The notes under the pieces: model-generated | What the model was told of the DNA's origin: nothing | The model's input: the letters and a program-made list of their open reading frames with translations, nothing else | Database searches by the model: none | Made by a program: the position numbers and the translations under genes | DNA from: CAVVEQ01 sp963802095 | GTDB taxonomy: Bacteria; Chloroflexota; Anaerolineae; Anaerolineales; Anaerolineaceae | Direction: 5' to 3' | NCBI GenBank assembly: GCA_963802095.1 | Contig: CAWDHI010000005.1 | Location: forward strand, 186,001-250,000 | Length of the DNA: 64,000 nucleotides | In this document: positions 18,092-27,881 of the stretch, piece by piece | How positions within the stretch are numbered: the stretch's first letter is position 1 | Layout: every line of letters starts with the position of its first letter

Positions 18092-19714
18092 TTACTCCCG
18101 GGTAGGATTATATTCCCGCAGGTTGGGTGCCAGGAAGATTCCCTGTGTTTCCAGTGCGCGGATGCGCATCAGGTAGGCAGCGCCTTTCATGATCTGCATG
18201 GAAACATCCGCCACATTCCGGTTAGCCGGGGATTCGAGGTAGGTGCCCTTTACCCAATCGTTGAACGCACCCATTGAGGGGCCGGTCCAGATCTGGTAAT
18301 CCATCTCGCGGCCTTTCTCGCCGATATTGGACCAGCGCGAGGAGAGCCCCAGGTACCAGCGGAAGACAAGTGCCATTTTATCTTTTGCACTTTTCTCTGC
18401 CCGCTCGATCTGGCGTGGGTCACGCTCGGTGAAGAATCTCACGCATTCCGACCAGACATCATCCAAATTACGTTGGAAAACAGTGGTTTCCAGTTTTTCT
18501 CTTTCCGCGGAGGGTATATCCTCGATTGATTCATAGCGCTGGTAAATCTCGTATAGCTTTTGGGCACGCATGGCGAACATGGTCCCTCGCTTGAGCACCT
18601 GCACCCGTACGCCCATCTCAAACATATCGCTGGCTGGAGCCATGGCCACATCGGGGCTGTCCATCTGCGCAAGCAAATTCCGGGTGTGTTCGGATGCCCC
18701 GGCTTCTAGGCAGGATTGGTTGATGGACCCGGTAACGACATAGGCTGCGCCCATCATGAAGGCTGCCAACGCAGCGGATGGGGTACCGATCCCGCCTCCC
18801 GCGCCAATGCGCACGGGCTGGGCGAATTTATATTTTGCCTGCATTGCATCTCGAAGCCTGATGATGGAGGGCAGAATACCAACCAGGGGACGGTTATCTG
18901 TGTGTCCGCCGGAATCCGCCTCCACGGTGATATCATCCGCCATGGGAACGAATCGTGCCATCTCTACCTGGTCCTGGCTGATCTTTCCATCCGCGACCAA
19001 CTGTTTCAGCACTTCCTCTGAGGGTGGTTGCAGGAACTTGCTGGCGATCTCCTTGCGGGAGACTTTGGCGATAATGCGGTTTTCGACGTGGATGGAGCCA
19101 TCCGGCAGACGGGAGAGCCCGGCAGCGCGGTATCTTACAAGGTTGGCTGTGACCGTGAGGTATGCAGAAGCCTCGATGGTGCGAATTCCATGCTTGAGGA
19201 AGACGTCCATCATGCCTTGCTCCATGGCGGGTTCAAAGGGACTGTTTAACAGGTTGAAACCGAAGGGCTTGCCCTTAAGCTCGGTTTGGATCCGCTCGAT
19301 CGCTTTTTCCACCCGCACGGGGAGCAAACCTCCCGACCCGAAGAAACCCATGAACCCGGCATTTCCCATAGCGATCACAAGATCCTCGGAAGAGATGCCG
19401 TTTGCCATGGAACCGGAATACAAAGCATATTCTGTTCCATAAAAGTTCTTAAACCCTGGATCTCCCAGGTCGGACGGGCTGAAGGGCACTGCAAAAGCCG
19501 CGAGCTGCCATGCCTGGCTTGTCGCTCCCAGGGCGCCTTCGTTTGTAACGTATAGATTACCCTCTTGTTTAAGTATGTAGATTCCATTTTTATCGGTGCG
19601 CAAGCAACCTGCCAGATTCTGCTCGCTTGCGGGCAAAGGTTTGGCACTGCCCTGCCATCCAGGGAGATTGAATTTTGCGGGCTGTATTATCCGGATCGGC
19701 GTTTCAAAGGTCAT
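18092..19714 (-). CDS. pfaD: PfaD-type enoyl reductase (FMN-dependent TIM barrel)
   Basis: The protein has 540 residues from the ATG at 19714; AGGACAGGAAGC lies upstream, and an earlier TTG at 19741 is less likely. It belongs to the PfaD/2-nitropropane-dioxygenase-like flavoprotein family that acts in trans as enoyl reductase for PfaA-type and trans-AT synthases. The family block EADSGGHTDN is near residues 265-274 and the phosphate-binding GAGGGIGTP loop near 304-312. The C-terminal helical extension (about 390-540) is also typical of PfaD. The gene lies on the opposite strand to the synthase and PPTase, converging on them, so it has its own promoter. It completes the reductive set: ketoreductase and dehydratase in the megasynthase, enoyl reductase here. 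Confidence 0.85.
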   Translation of the reverse strand: MTFETPIRIIQPAKFNLPGWQGSAKPLPASEQNLAGCLRTDKNGIYILKQEGNLYVTNEGALGATSQAWQLAAFAVPFSPSDLGDPGFKNFYGTEYALYSGSMANGISSEDLVIAMGNAGFMGFFGSGGLLPVRVEKAIERIQTELKGKPFGFNLLNSPFEPAMEQGMMDVFLKHGIRTIEASAYLTVTANLVRYRAAGLSRLPDGSIHVENRIIAKVSRKEIASKFLQPPSEEVLKQLVADGKISQDQVEMARFVPMADDITVEADSGGHTDNRPLVGILPSIIRLRDAMQAKYKFAQPVRIGAGGGIGTPSAALAAFMMGAAYVVTGSINQSCLEAGASEHTRNLLAQMDSPDVAMAPASDMFEMGVRVQVLKRGTMFAMRAQKLYEIYQRYESIEDIPSAEREKLETTVFQRNLDDVWSECVRFFTERDPRQIERAEKSAKDKMALVFRWYLGLSSRWSNIGEKGREMDYQIWTGPSMGAFNDWVKGTYLESPANRNVADVSMQIMKGAAYLMRIRALETQGIFLAPNLREYNPTRE

Positions 19715-19860
19715 GCTTATGCTTCCTGTCCTAAGTTTCAATGAGTATTAACCCGCGATGACTCCGAGTGATACGCTGGTAACCGGGGGGTAGCATCAAT
19801 TATAATGGGGGTAATCCCGGGTGTTGACCCCGGATTATTTTCTTACAATAAGGATCATTC

Positions 19861-20991
19861 ATGCGCAGTTTTGCATCGATCATCAACCGGAGACTCACCC
19901 ATTTCCTGCTGGCAGGCGTTTTCCTCATTACAGGTTGTGCTTCACAGGCAACCCCACAGCCCACCGCCACCAATCAACCAACCGGCACTGCCACCGCAAG
20001 TCCCACAGAGACGCCGATTCCCACCGCAACCGCCATCCGTACACCGCCGGCGTTACCCATAGTCTTCCAAACCGGAGAACTGAATCCGCTCGACCCACCC
20101 CGCACCTATATTTCCGATACATGCCAGTACATGAAAGATAAATGGACCTCCACGAACAGCGCTCCAGGGACGGTATTGATGCCAATCATGTTCCATTCGA
20201 TCTCAAAGGAGGGGGAGACGAATGCGAACCAGGTTAGTTTGAAGGATTTTTCTATCCTGATGCGCGACTTAAAATCGCAGGAATTCGAGGCAATCACCAT
20301 GCAGCAAGCTTCTGATTTCCTCAATCACAACGCGAAGATTCCCAAACGCTCGGTGCTGCTGATCGTTGATGATCGCCACTACGCGCAGTATTTCAACGAA
20401 TTCTTCCGCCAGTATTATGAGGAGTGGGGCTGGCCTGTGGTGAATGCCTTCATCAGCCATCCGGATACTCTGCAGGTAGTTTGGGATGAGAATACTGCTT
20501 TGGAGCAGGAAGGCTGGGTGGACCACCAGGCACATGGGGTGATCCATAACATTCCCATCAACCCCGGCTCATCGGATGAATACATCCTGGGCGAGCTGCA
20601 GGGTTCGATCGCTGCTTTCCAGCAGCACTTCGGGAAAACACCCATTGCTTTCGTTTGGCCTGGGGGAGGGTTCACACCGCGCGCTGCCGAACTGGCCTCT
20701 CAAACCGGTTACCAGCTTGGGTTCACCGTCAACCCGCGCGGGCCGGTCATGTACAATTGGATTCCGCTCGGTGACAGCGCTGACCCGAACAGGCCATATT
20801 TCATGCCGGAAGGGCAGGTGCAGAACCCATTGATGGCGTTGCCACGTTACTGGGATACAGATGCGGATAAGCACATCGATACCGTCAGGCGGATCGGGCA
20901 AGAGGGTGCGAAGTATGCCGATGCGGCGAAGGCTACCGAGCTGGAATACTATGATATTGTTTGCGCCCCACAACTCGGGCAGATCCCATAA
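19861..20991 (+). CDS. Lipoprotein with polysaccharide-deacetylase (NodB-like) domain
   Basis: This 376-residue predicted lipoprotein has a basic N-terminus, a hydrophobic stretch and the lipobox LITGC with Cys26. A Thr/Pro-rich spacer (about 30-66) follows, then a carbohydrate-esterase-4-like domain. Family marks include the DD pair at 170-171 (in VDDRHY), an HxxxH metal motif at 225-229 and PGGGF near 267-271. The first motif lacks the usual TFDDG form and the third lacks the usual Arg. The substrate may be an exopolysaccharide or peptidoglycan amino sugar, or catalysis may be lost. It should sit at the outer face of the membrane. The start has AAGGA eight bases upstream, and a TATAAT box lies at 19801-19806. 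It diverges from the pfaD-like gene. Confidence 0.8.
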   Translation: MRSFASIINRRLTHFLLAGVFLITGCASQATPQPTATNQPTGTATASPTETPIPTATAIRTPPALPIVFQTGELNPLDPPRTYISDTCQYMKDKWTSTNSAPGTVLMPIMFHSISKEGETNANQVSLKDFSILMRDLKSQEFEAITMQQASDFLNHNAKIPKRSVLLIVDDRHYAQYFNEFFRQYYEEWGWPVVNAFISHPDTLQVVWDENTALEQEGWVDHQAHGVIHNIPINPGSSDEYILGELQGSIAAFQQHFGKTPIAFVWPGGGFTPRAAELASQTGYQLGFTVNPRGPVMYNWIPLGDSADPNRPYFMPEGQVQNPLMALPRYWDTDADKHIDTVRRIGQEGAKYADAAKATELEYYDIVCAPQLGQIP

Positions 20992-21012
20992 AGAGGAAAT
21001 TTGAATTGTGGT

Positions 21013-21693
21013 TCACGAGGCAGGTTTGGAACCTGCCTCTTTTCCTACTTTGAAATTTTCTACCAGTACGATGCTGCTGATTAATAGTACCCAAACCGGG
21101 AAGATCAGGATCAACCATTCCACGACAAATAGATTCAGGAGCATGATCAACCCCAGCCCGTAACTGAGGTATATGAACCATTTTGGAAATATCCCGATTC
21201 GAAAGGACAGCGTGGTTGTGGTGATGAGGAAAACAGAAGCCATTTTAATCGCGTAGACATTCGCGATCGTATACATCAGGGCTCGTCCGAACGGATAGAA
21301 TTCATCCCCCACCAGATTGGAGGTAGAGTTTCCATATAGAAGGACCACGCTTCCCCCGATCCCGGCAGAAATGAACAAAAGGACAAGGAAAAGAAACCCG
21401 CTGCCAAGGAACACTGTGGCGAACAGTTTATCTTCCATCTCGCCAAACCGGTCCCGAACCACACCCATGAACCATAGAAATGCGATCCCCGAAAATGGGA
21501 TCAATGTCAACGCCAGGCCGACAATCTTCGCATTATTTTGAAGCCATTCCCCGTTTTCAAAGGGATCATAAGGAATCGTGATTCGGATCAGGATGAGACT
21601 AAGGATCAACAACAAAGAAAAGAGTATGCCGGCGATGGCGGCGGCACGTGGAGTTCGTAATTTTTCCCGGTTGAATGTAATATTCTGGCTCAT
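21013..21693 (-). CDS. Polytopic membrane protein of unknown function
   Basis: The protein has about 226 residues from the ATG at 21693 (MSQNITFNREK), with AAAGG eleven bases upstream. About six hydrophobic segments are visible: residues 20-40, 62-82, 97-120, 150-172, 178-195 and 198-215. The N-terminus and loops are basic. There is no recognisable catalytic motif, and I cannot assign a family. It lies immediately downstream of the spermidine-synthase-like gene on the same strand (35 bp between genes), so the two are probably co-transcribed. It converges on the lipoprotein gene. Confidence 0.65.
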   Translation of the reverse strand: MSQNITFNREKLRTPRAAAIAGILFSLLLILSLILIRITIPYDPFENGEWLQNNAKIVGLALTLIPFSGIAFLWFMGVVRDRFGEMEDKLFATVFLGSGFLFLVLLFISAGIGGSVVLLYGNSTSNLVGDEFYPFGRALMYTIANVYAIKMASVFLITTTTLSFRIGIFPKWFIYLSYGLGLIMLLNLFVVEWLILIFPVWVLLISSIVLVENFKVGKEAGSKPAS

Positions 21694-21728
21694 ATCAGAA
21701 GTACCTTTCGTAATAATCCTAACCTCCA

Positions 21729-23816
21729 TTACCGGAGGATCTGAAATAAATTACTGAAATCGTCCGTCCATTGCGGTATGGTGGTTTTGAAATCTTCCAA
21801 TGTTTCCGCCCGCGCTGCGATCGCTGGATGCTGGAGGAGCTGTGGTTCCCTGCTGAGCAGAACGAAAAGCGAGGAACGGGAAAGCCTGCCATCCCCTTCA
21901 TTGGGGATGACGACCATATTTAAACCAAAATCCTGCGCGTGCCTCCAAAATACCGGGATCATATTCAGGTGTCGATTCGAAATATTTGCCACAAGCAAAC
22001 CTTTTGGATCCAGTTGTTTCAAATAGACCTCAAAAGCTTCCTTTGTCAGGAGGTGAACCGGGATCGAATCCCCGCTGAACGCGTCCATCACCAGCACGTC
22101 ATAAACATTTGCTGTGCCATTTGCCAATTCCCGTTCCATCGAAATGCGTGCATCTCCCATTACGATCTCAGTGTTCGCAGGCGAATCATCAATATACGAA
22201 TAGTAATCCCCCATGCCTAACGCCAGTTCCTCCATCACAGGGTTTATCTCGTAATAGCGGTAGGTATCTCCCTCCTGCCCATAGGCAGACAAGCCTCCCA
22301 TTCCCAGGCCGATGACCCCCACCTTCATCCCTTTGCCAAAATTGGGGTGGTTGGCAATGGCCAATCCGACCCCGCTTTGCTCTGCGTAATACCCTGTGGG
22401 CAGGTCGCGTTTATCCGCGGCGGTGTATTGGACGCCATGAATGGTGACGCCGTGCACCAGGTTGTATCCGTGCCATGCGGGATCATCCACATTTATCTCT
22501 TTTACCCGGGTGACACCGTAAAAATTACGTTCCTGAAAGACATCCCCTGACGGTGCACCGCCAAGCAGGGAAAAGATTGCGAGGCCGCCTACCAGGATGA
22601 TTGCTGCCCCGGCTGTTACATTAAATAGGAATTTCAGGCGTTTTTCAGCATTGGTGGATTTTCGACTGACAAAGATGGCCAGAACAAGCGCCCAGGTGAG
22701 TCCGATGCTGATGGGCAGCTCCCAGAAACCTTTGAAAAGCGCAGGTGCGAGCAGGTTTACAAAAACCCCGCCCAGCGCGCCGCCGATGGAGGTCATCAGG
22801 TAGAAGCGGGTCAGGCGGTCGGCTTCCGGGCGCAGACGGTAGGTTTCGCCGTTGCAGATCATCGCACCGGTGAAGAGCACAAGGCTGTAGATGACGATCT
22901 GGGTTACAAAATGGGTATTGACATCCACCAGTGCCCAGACCATCGCAACAGACGCAATGACAAGCAGGATGCCGAATAGCTTGCGGTTATACCACTTTTC
23001 ACCCGAATAGGTGAAGATGAACGTTACGAGGTATATGGAAAGCGGGAGGACCCACAGGAAGGGAACCGCTGCCACCTCCTGGGTGATCTGGTTGGTGATG
23101 GCCAGCAGCAGGGTGGAGGCGACCGCGCTGAAGAGTATCCATAATGCCTGCACCCGTTTCATCGGGGTGGGGGAAAGCGCGGCAGCTACCCGAGTCTCCT
23201 CCTGCCCTCCAAAACGGACTGTACGGAAAGCTGCGATACCCGCCAGCACTGCGAAGATCAAAAATCCGGCTGCCCATGCCCAACCCTGTGCTCTTAGGGT
23301 CAGGTTGGGCTCGATCAGGAACGGGTAAACCAAGAGGCCTAGCAGGGATCCGATGTTGGAAAGCGCGTAAAGCCGATACGGGCTCCTCCCAGGGAGTGCT
23401 TTACTGAACCATGCCTGGATGAGCGGGCTGTTGGTGCAGAGCATGAAATATGGCAAGCCCACCGCGACAGCCAACAGTTTGAAGATATCCAATACGGGGG
23501 TATCCACCCCGATAGGCTTCCATGCAGCGGAAGGAGTGACCGGGGAAGGCCATAAAATTCCCAACCCGACCATCAGCGCAACCGCCAGCGCCAGCAGGGA
23601 AATATGAAGCACGCGCTGGTTTTTAACCGGGATACGGGCGATCATCCAGGCGGAGTAGGCATATCCGACGGTGAGAAAAATTTGAAAGAACAATTGCACA
23701 GTGGACCAGACCATGGGCGTCCCGCCAAAGAATGGCAGGATAAAGCGCGAGATCATGGGTTGGACCTGGAAAAGCAGGAATGCAGAGACGAAGATGCAGA
23801 TGGCGTAGAGGAGCAT
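21729..23816 (-). CDS. Spermidine-synthase-like protein with N-terminal transporter-like membrane domain
   Basis: This 695-residue protein has about ten or more transmembrane helices (residues 1-440) followed by a cytosolic Rossmann-fold domain (about 450-680) of the spermidine synthase type. The nucleotide-binding-like VGVIGLGMGGLSAYG lies near 500 and an acidic VMGDARISM block near 555. DVLVMDAFSGDSIPVHLLT near 575-595 matches the aminopropyltransferase active-site segment with Asp. Such fused MFS/spermidine-synthase proteins are common in environmental bacteria, but their substrate is unproven. The ATG at 23816 has an AAAGGATT element upstream. It is followed by the membrane protein at 21013-21693. 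Confidence 0.8.
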   Translation of the reverse strand: MLLYAICIFVSAFLLFQVQPMISRFILPFFGGTPMVWSTVQLFFQIFLTVGYAYSAWMIARIPVKNQRVLHISLLALAVALMVGLGILWPSPVTPSAAWKPIGVDTPVLDIFKLLAVAVGLPYFMLCTNSPLIQAWFSKALPGRSPYRLYALSNIGSLLGLLVYPFLIEPNLTLRAQGWAWAAGFLIFAVLAGIAAFRTVRFGGQEETRVAAALSPTPMKRVQALWILFSAVASTLLLAITNQITQEVAAVPFLWVLPLSIYLVTFIFTYSGEKWYNRKLFGILLVIASVAMVWALVDVNTHFVTQIVIYSLVLFTGAMICNGETYRLRPEADRLTRFYLMTSIGGALGGVFVNLLAPALFKGFWELPISIGLTWALVLAIFVSRKSTNAEKRLKFLFNVTAGAAIILVGGLAIFSLLGGAPSGDVFQERNFYGVTRVKEINVDDPAWHGYNLVHGVTIHGVQYTAADKRDLPTGYYAEQSGVGLAIANHPNFGKGMKVGVIGLGMGGLSAYGQEGDTYRYYEINPVMEELALGMGDYYSYIDDSPANTEIVMGDARISMERELANGTANVYDVLVMDAFSGDSIPVHLLTKEAFEVYLKQLDPKGLLVANISNRHLNMIPVFWRHAQDFGLNMVVIPNEGDGRLSRSSLFVLLSREPQLLQHPAIAARAETLEDFKTTIPQWTDDFSNLFQILR

Positions 23817-23938
23817 GGGTGGAATCCTTTGGGTTAATTGTACAGTCGAAATGTTCGCAGTAAGCGTAAAGATTTAGTATGGAATGCTATAATTTCCGGA
23901 TTGTCCTGGCATTATAGTTCTGAGAGAAAAGGAAACCC

Positions 23939-25309
23939 TTGGATAAGATTCTGATCAAAAATGGGTTGATTGCTAGAGGGAGCGGATCCCTAAAGGGGGA
24001 TATCCTCATCGAGGGTGATATTATCCGGTCGGTAGGTGACGATCTGCCTGACGATGGCGCCAAGGTGCTGGATGCCTCCAGCTTGGTCGTCCTCCCCGGA
24101 GGGGTGGATGTGCACGTCCACCTGCCCTGGCCGACCGGTTCCCACGTTTCCACGGATACCTTTGCATCAGGAACTCGCGCGGCGGCATTTGGTGGCGTGA
24201 CATCGATTATCGATTTTTGTATCCCTGAGGAGAACGAAACTCTCGCCGGGGTTTTAAAACGAAAGAAGGAAGAGTCAGCGAAGGAAGCCTGGGTGGATTA
24301 CAGCTTTCACTTGAATATCCGCGGGAATATTGCCGAGAAAATCAAAGAGATCCCCGCACTGGTGCAGGCTGGTTTCCCAAGTTTTAAAGTGTTCATGGCT
24401 TATGAAGGCTTCCGGTTGGATGATGCCAATCTTCGCCAGGTGCTCGAAGCCGCCCGCCGGGCGGGTGCCCTCGTGAACGTGCATGCCGAGGACGGACCCC
24501 TGGCGGACAGGGTCACGCAAAAATTATTGGCAGAAGGAAAGAAATTCCTCGATCATTACCCCGAATCACGTCCGGTGGAATGCGAGGAGGATGCCATTCA
24601 CCGGCTGCTGCATTATCAACAGCAAATCGGGACGCGCATCCATATCCACCACGTGAGCACAAGCGGTGGGGCGTGGGCGATCGCTGAGGCAAGGAAATCC
24701 GGCCGACCTGTGAGCGGGGAAACCTGCCCGCATTACCTGCTTTTCACCTCGGAGGATTACCGCGGCGAGTCTGCCCACGCTGCCAGCCTGGTTTGTGCAC
24801 CACCTATCAAGGAGGCGCAACACCAGAAGGCACTCTGGGAGGGCTTGGCAAAAGGAACCCTTTCCATCCTTGCCACCGATCACTGTCCTTACACCCGCGA
24901 TCAGAAGGAAGCCGATCTCAACGATTTCAGCAAAGTTCCCGGCGGGTTGGGTGGGGTGGAATTGCGCCTGCCGCTTATTTATTCCGCCGGGGTCGTAGCG
25001 GGTAGAATGACACTCGAAAGATTCACCCAAATCTGGGCTGAGGAACCTGCCAGGTTGTTTGGATTTTCCCCGCGCAAAGGGAGTATCACCCCGGGAGCGG
25101 ATGCCGATCTGGTGCTTTTTGATCCAGCTCAAAGCTGGGAAGTGCACGCCACTGATCTCCACATGAACACCGATTGCCTTCCGTATGAGGGTATGCGCGT
25201 GCAGGGTAAAGTACGTGCAACGATTCTGCGTGGTGAGCTGGTTGTCCGGGATGATGAACTACAGGCAGAACCCAGGGGAATGTTAATTCGGCGGGTGTTA
25301 CCGGGATAA
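23939..25309 (+). CDS. Dihydropyrimidinase / hydantoinase-type cyclic amidohydrolase
   Basis: This 456-residue amidohydrolase should open dihydrouracil or dihydrothymine to the N-carbamoyl-beta-amino acid. The binuclear metal site is complete: HVH at 59-61, the carboxylated Lys150 in SFKVFMAYEG, His182 (HAEDG), His238 (HIHHVST) and Asp314 (LATDHCPYT). The length matches D-hydantoinase/dihydropyrimidinase. The start appears to be a TTG at 23939 with AAAAGGA upstream. TATAAT at 23888-23893 is a possible -10. The gene leads a run with PreT and PreA, which together form the reductive pyrimidine route from uracil or thymine; no beta-ureidopropionase is seen in the window. Allantoinase and other hydantoinase activities remain possible from sequence alone. 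Confidence 0.85.
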   Translation: MDKILIKNGLIARGSGSLKGDILIEGDIIRSVGDDLPDDGAKVLDASSLVVLPGGVDVHVHLPWPTGSHVSTDTFASGTRAAAFGGVTSIIDFCIPEENETLAGVLKRKKEESAKEAWVDYSFHLNIRGNIAEKIKEIPALVQAGFPSFKVFMAYEGFRLDDANLRQVLEAARRAGALVNVHAEDGPLADRVTQKLLAEGKKFLDHYPESRPVECEEDAIHRLLHYQQQIGTRIHIHHVSTSGGAWAIAEARKSGRPVSGETCPHYLLFTSEDYRGESAHAASLVCAPPIKEAQHQKALWEGLAKGTLSILATDHCPYTRDQKEADLNDFSKVPGGLGGVELRLPLIYSAGVVAGRMTLERFTQIWAEEPARLFGFSPRKGSITPGADADLVLFDPAQSWEVHATDLHMNTDCLPYEGMRVQGKVRATILRGELVVRDDELQAEPRGMLIRRVLPG

Positions 25310-25352
25310 AATCACCTCCCCTGAACTGAGTAATTAATAATTCTGAGGATAA

Positions 25353-26669
25353 ATGGTCAAAAGACGCGAAACTAAAACCCTGAACCGCTCCAGCGCTCTT
25401 CTGGAATCCAGACGCTGCCTGGGGTGTCATAATCCACCATGCGTGGATGCCTGCCCAGCGCGGGTTCCCATCCCGGATTTCATCCAGCGCATTTCAGAGG
25501 ATAACCTCCAGGGCGCGGCAGAACTGATTTACGATGCCTGCCCACTCGGGCACATATGTGGAACCGCCTGCCCGACTGCCGACCTTTGCGAGGGATCCTG
25601 CGTGTTGCTGCCCCTGGGAGAGAGAGCTGTGCGAATTGGGGCGCTGCAGGCATTTGCCACCGGGAATGCCGAAGCACCCCGCAAGGAGAAAGTTACTCCA
25701 GATGCGCCAAGGGTGGCTGTGATCGGCGGCGGCCCAGCAGGATTGGGCGCTGCAGTGCAATTGGAGCGGTTGGGTGTGGAGGTGCATCTCTTCGAGCGAA
25801 TGAGGGAATTAGGCGGCCAGGCCAACAGCGTGATTCCCGAGCACCATCTCCCACAAGCAGTGGTCGATCACGATATCTCCCGGATTGGGTTTGGGCAAAC
25901 CCATTTTCATGCCGGGGTGAATGTTGACGAAATCCTGGCAGCAAAACTAATTGGTGAATACGAGGCTATGATTGTGGCGATTGGGCAACAGGCCAGCCCG
26001 GACCCTGGTGTCCCAGGTGATAAAAGCCAGGGAGTCTTTCACGCCCTTGATTATTTGGCCAAGGCTCGAACTGCCCACACGAGGCAGGGTACCATCCCGC
26101 TGCTCGGTTCCACCGTAGTGGTTATTGGTGGGGGAAACGTCGCCCTGGATGCGGCTGCGGTTGCCAAACGGAACGGGGCGGAAAGAGTGATCGTCCTCTA
26201 CCGCCGAGGGCTGGAGGAAATGCCTGCCTGGGAATATGAATATATAGAAGCCTGCGCCTTGGGGGTGGAATTCCGCTGGTTCAGCGTGGCGGATTGGATC
26301 GTTTCCGAAAACGATAAAGTCAGCGGTGTCAGGATCGGTCATATGCGCTACAGCGAAGAAATCCGGGGGGGGCGCCGCTGGGTGGAACCAGATATCAGTA
26401 AACAACCCACCCACCTCGATTGCGACGCGGTAGTCCTCGCTCTCGGACAATCCTCCGAGTTGGATCTGCTGCGATGGATGGGTATCACAGAAAACAAGGG
26501 ATTGGCGGCTGTAGAAAAGGGTAGATTCCAGACCTCAAACCCCAAGGTGTTCGCGGCGGGAGAAATTTGCTCCGGTGGTTCATCGATCGTTGGCAGCATG
26601 GTATCAGGAATGCAGGCAGCGCGCGAAGCCCATGTCTGGCTGGTTGAGGAGGGCATCACCCGTGGTTGA
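25353..26669 (+). CDS. preT: PreT-like subunit of NAD(P)-dependent dihydropyrimidine dehydrogenase
   Basis: This 438-residue Fe-S/FAD protein is equivalent to the N-terminal half of eukaryotic dihydropyrimidine dehydrogenase. Two Cys groups are visible: C22/C25/C30/C34 and C63/C69/C73/C79. They are followed by the FAD loop GGGPAGLG at 125-132 and a second dinucleotide loop (GGGNVALDAA) near 255. It passes electrons from NAD(P)H to PreA for reduction of uracil and thymine, and family members can also run in reverse. The ATG at 25353 has GAGGATAA directly upstream. The gene overlaps the start of preA, which suggests translational coupling. The Glu synthase small-subunit family shares this fold, but the adjacent preA settles the assignment. 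Confidence 0.88.
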   Translation: MVKRRETKTLNRSSALLESRRCLGCHNPPCVDACPARVPIPDFIQRISEDNLQGAAELIYDACPLGHICGTACPTADLCEGSCVLLPLGERAVRIGALQAFATGNAEAPRKEKVTPDAPRVAVIGGGPAGLGAAVQLERLGVEVHLFERMRELGGQANSVIPEHHLPQAVVDHDISRIGFGQTHFHAGVNVDEILAAKLIGEYEAMIVAIGQQASPDPGVPGDKSQGVFHALDYLAKARTAHTRQGTIPLLGSTVVVIGGGNVALDAAAVAKRNGAERVIVLYRRGLEEMPAWEYEYIEACALGVEFRWFSVADWIVSENDKVSGVRIGHMRYSEEIRGGRRWVEPDISKQPTHLDCDAVVLALGQSSELDLLRWMGITENKGLAAVEKGRFQTSNPKVFAAGEICSGGSSIVGSMVSGMQAAREAHVWLVEEGITRG

Positions 26670-27855
26670 TCTGCGTATTGATTTCTGCGGGGTTTCTTTT
26701 GAAAACCCCTTCATCCTGGCTGCCTCACCCTCCACGGATAACCGTGAAATGACCACTCGCGGTTTGGAACGTGGATGGGCTGGAGCAGTTCTGAAGACCA
26801 CCTCCCTGGAAACCGAAGAAGTTTCCATCACCTACCCGATCATGTCGGGTGTGCGGCCGGGGCCAGGGCTGGTGGGCTTGCAGAATACCGATCTGCTCTC
26901 CGAACGGCATATTCACGAGGTGGCGGAGGATATTGCCTGGCTGAAATCCAGGTTTCCTGAAAAACGCATCATTGCCAGCCTTATGGGCAGCACCCGGGCG
27001 GAGTGGCAGGAGCTGGTGACCATCTCCGAGCAAGCCGGGGCGGATATGATCGAAGCCAGTATTTCCTGCCCGCAGGGCGCAGAGCTGGAAGGTGAGCCGA
27101 CCTTGGGCTGGATGGTCAGCCAGGACCCACACCAGACTGAGAAGGTCACCCGCTGGGTGGTGGAAGGTTCTCGCAGGACGCCGGTGTATGTGAAGCTAAG
27201 TCCCAGCGTTACGGATATTGTTTCGATCGGGAAGGCGGTGGAACGGGGTGGGGGGAACGGTATTTGCGCCATCGATTGCTTGGAGGGGATCGGCGGGATC
27301 GACCTGTCGACATTCTCGCCTTTGCCAAGTGTGGGGGGACAAGGTACCCGCGGCGGGTTTTCTGGAAGGGCAATTAAGCCCATCGGTCTGCGCATTGTCG
27401 CCGACCTTGCCGGAGCTGTCCAGATCCCAATTTCAGGTGTCGGCGGTATTTACGACTGGCGGGACGCGCTGGAATATCTGCTGCTTGGCGCAACCACTGT
27501 GCAGATCTGCACAGCTGTATTGCAGCGTGGATTCAACCTGATCGATCCCCTCACAGATGGTTTGAGCCGCTGGCTGGAGGGTCACCGCTATGGATCACCA
27601 GCAGAGGTGATCGGCCTGGCACTGCCCAAATTGACCGAACACGATCACCTGGAGCATGGCGTCAAGGTAATTTCTCGCATTGATCCGGAATTGTGTATCG
27701 GCTGCGGGCTTTGTTATGTAGCCTGCGCGGATGGCGGCCACATGGCTATCAAATTCCCCTCAGACCGGCGCCCGCAGGTGCAGGAGGGGCTGTGTGTGGG
27801 TTGCGGTTTATGTGCCCAGGTCTGCCCGGTGCCTGGCTGTATTGAAATCCAATAA
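26662..27855 (+). CDS. preA: PreA-like dihydropyrimidine dehydrogenase subunit
   Basis: This FMN- and Fe-S-containing catalytic subunit reduces uracil and thymine to their dihydro forms. It has 397 residues if translation starts at the GTG at 26662, which sits nine bases after GAGGAGG and overlaps the preT stop. Upstream in-frame starts lie deep inside preT. The dihydroorotate-dehydrogenase-like barrel occupies about 1-320, with the active-site segment SISCPQGAE holding the catalytic Cys. The last 55 residues carry two 4Fe-4S motifs, CIGCGLC...C and CVGCGLC...C. It is the third gene of the dihydropyrimidinase-preT-preA run and is followed by a bidirectional terminator. Confidence 0.9.
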   Translation: MVDLRIDFCGVSFENPFILAASPSTDNREMTTRGLERGWAGAVLKTTSLETEEVSITYPIMSGVRPGPGLVGLQNTDLLSERHIHEVAEDIAWLKSRFPEKRIIASLMGSTRAEWQELVTISEQAGADMIEASISCPQGAELEGEPTLGWMVSQDPHQTEKVTRWVVEGSRRTPVYVKLSPSVTDIVSIGKAVERGGGNGICAIDCLEGIGGIDLSTFSPLPSVGGQGTRGGFSGRAIKPIGLRIVADLAGAVQIPISGVGGIYDWRDALEYLLLGATTVQICTAVLQRGFNLIDPLTDGLSRWLEGHRYGSPAEVIGLALPKLTEHDHLEHGVKVISRIDPELCIGCGLCYVACADGGHMAIKFPSDRRPQVQEGLCVGCGLCAQVCPVPGCIEIQ

Positions 27856-27881
27856 ATAATAATCGCTGCCTAAAAATTAAT

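Noticed and set aside
9000..19714. A standard EPA/DHA synthase
   Set aside because: PfaB, PfaC with CLF and paired DH domains, and the tandem Ser-ACPs are all missing; only PfaA-like domains and PfaD are shared.
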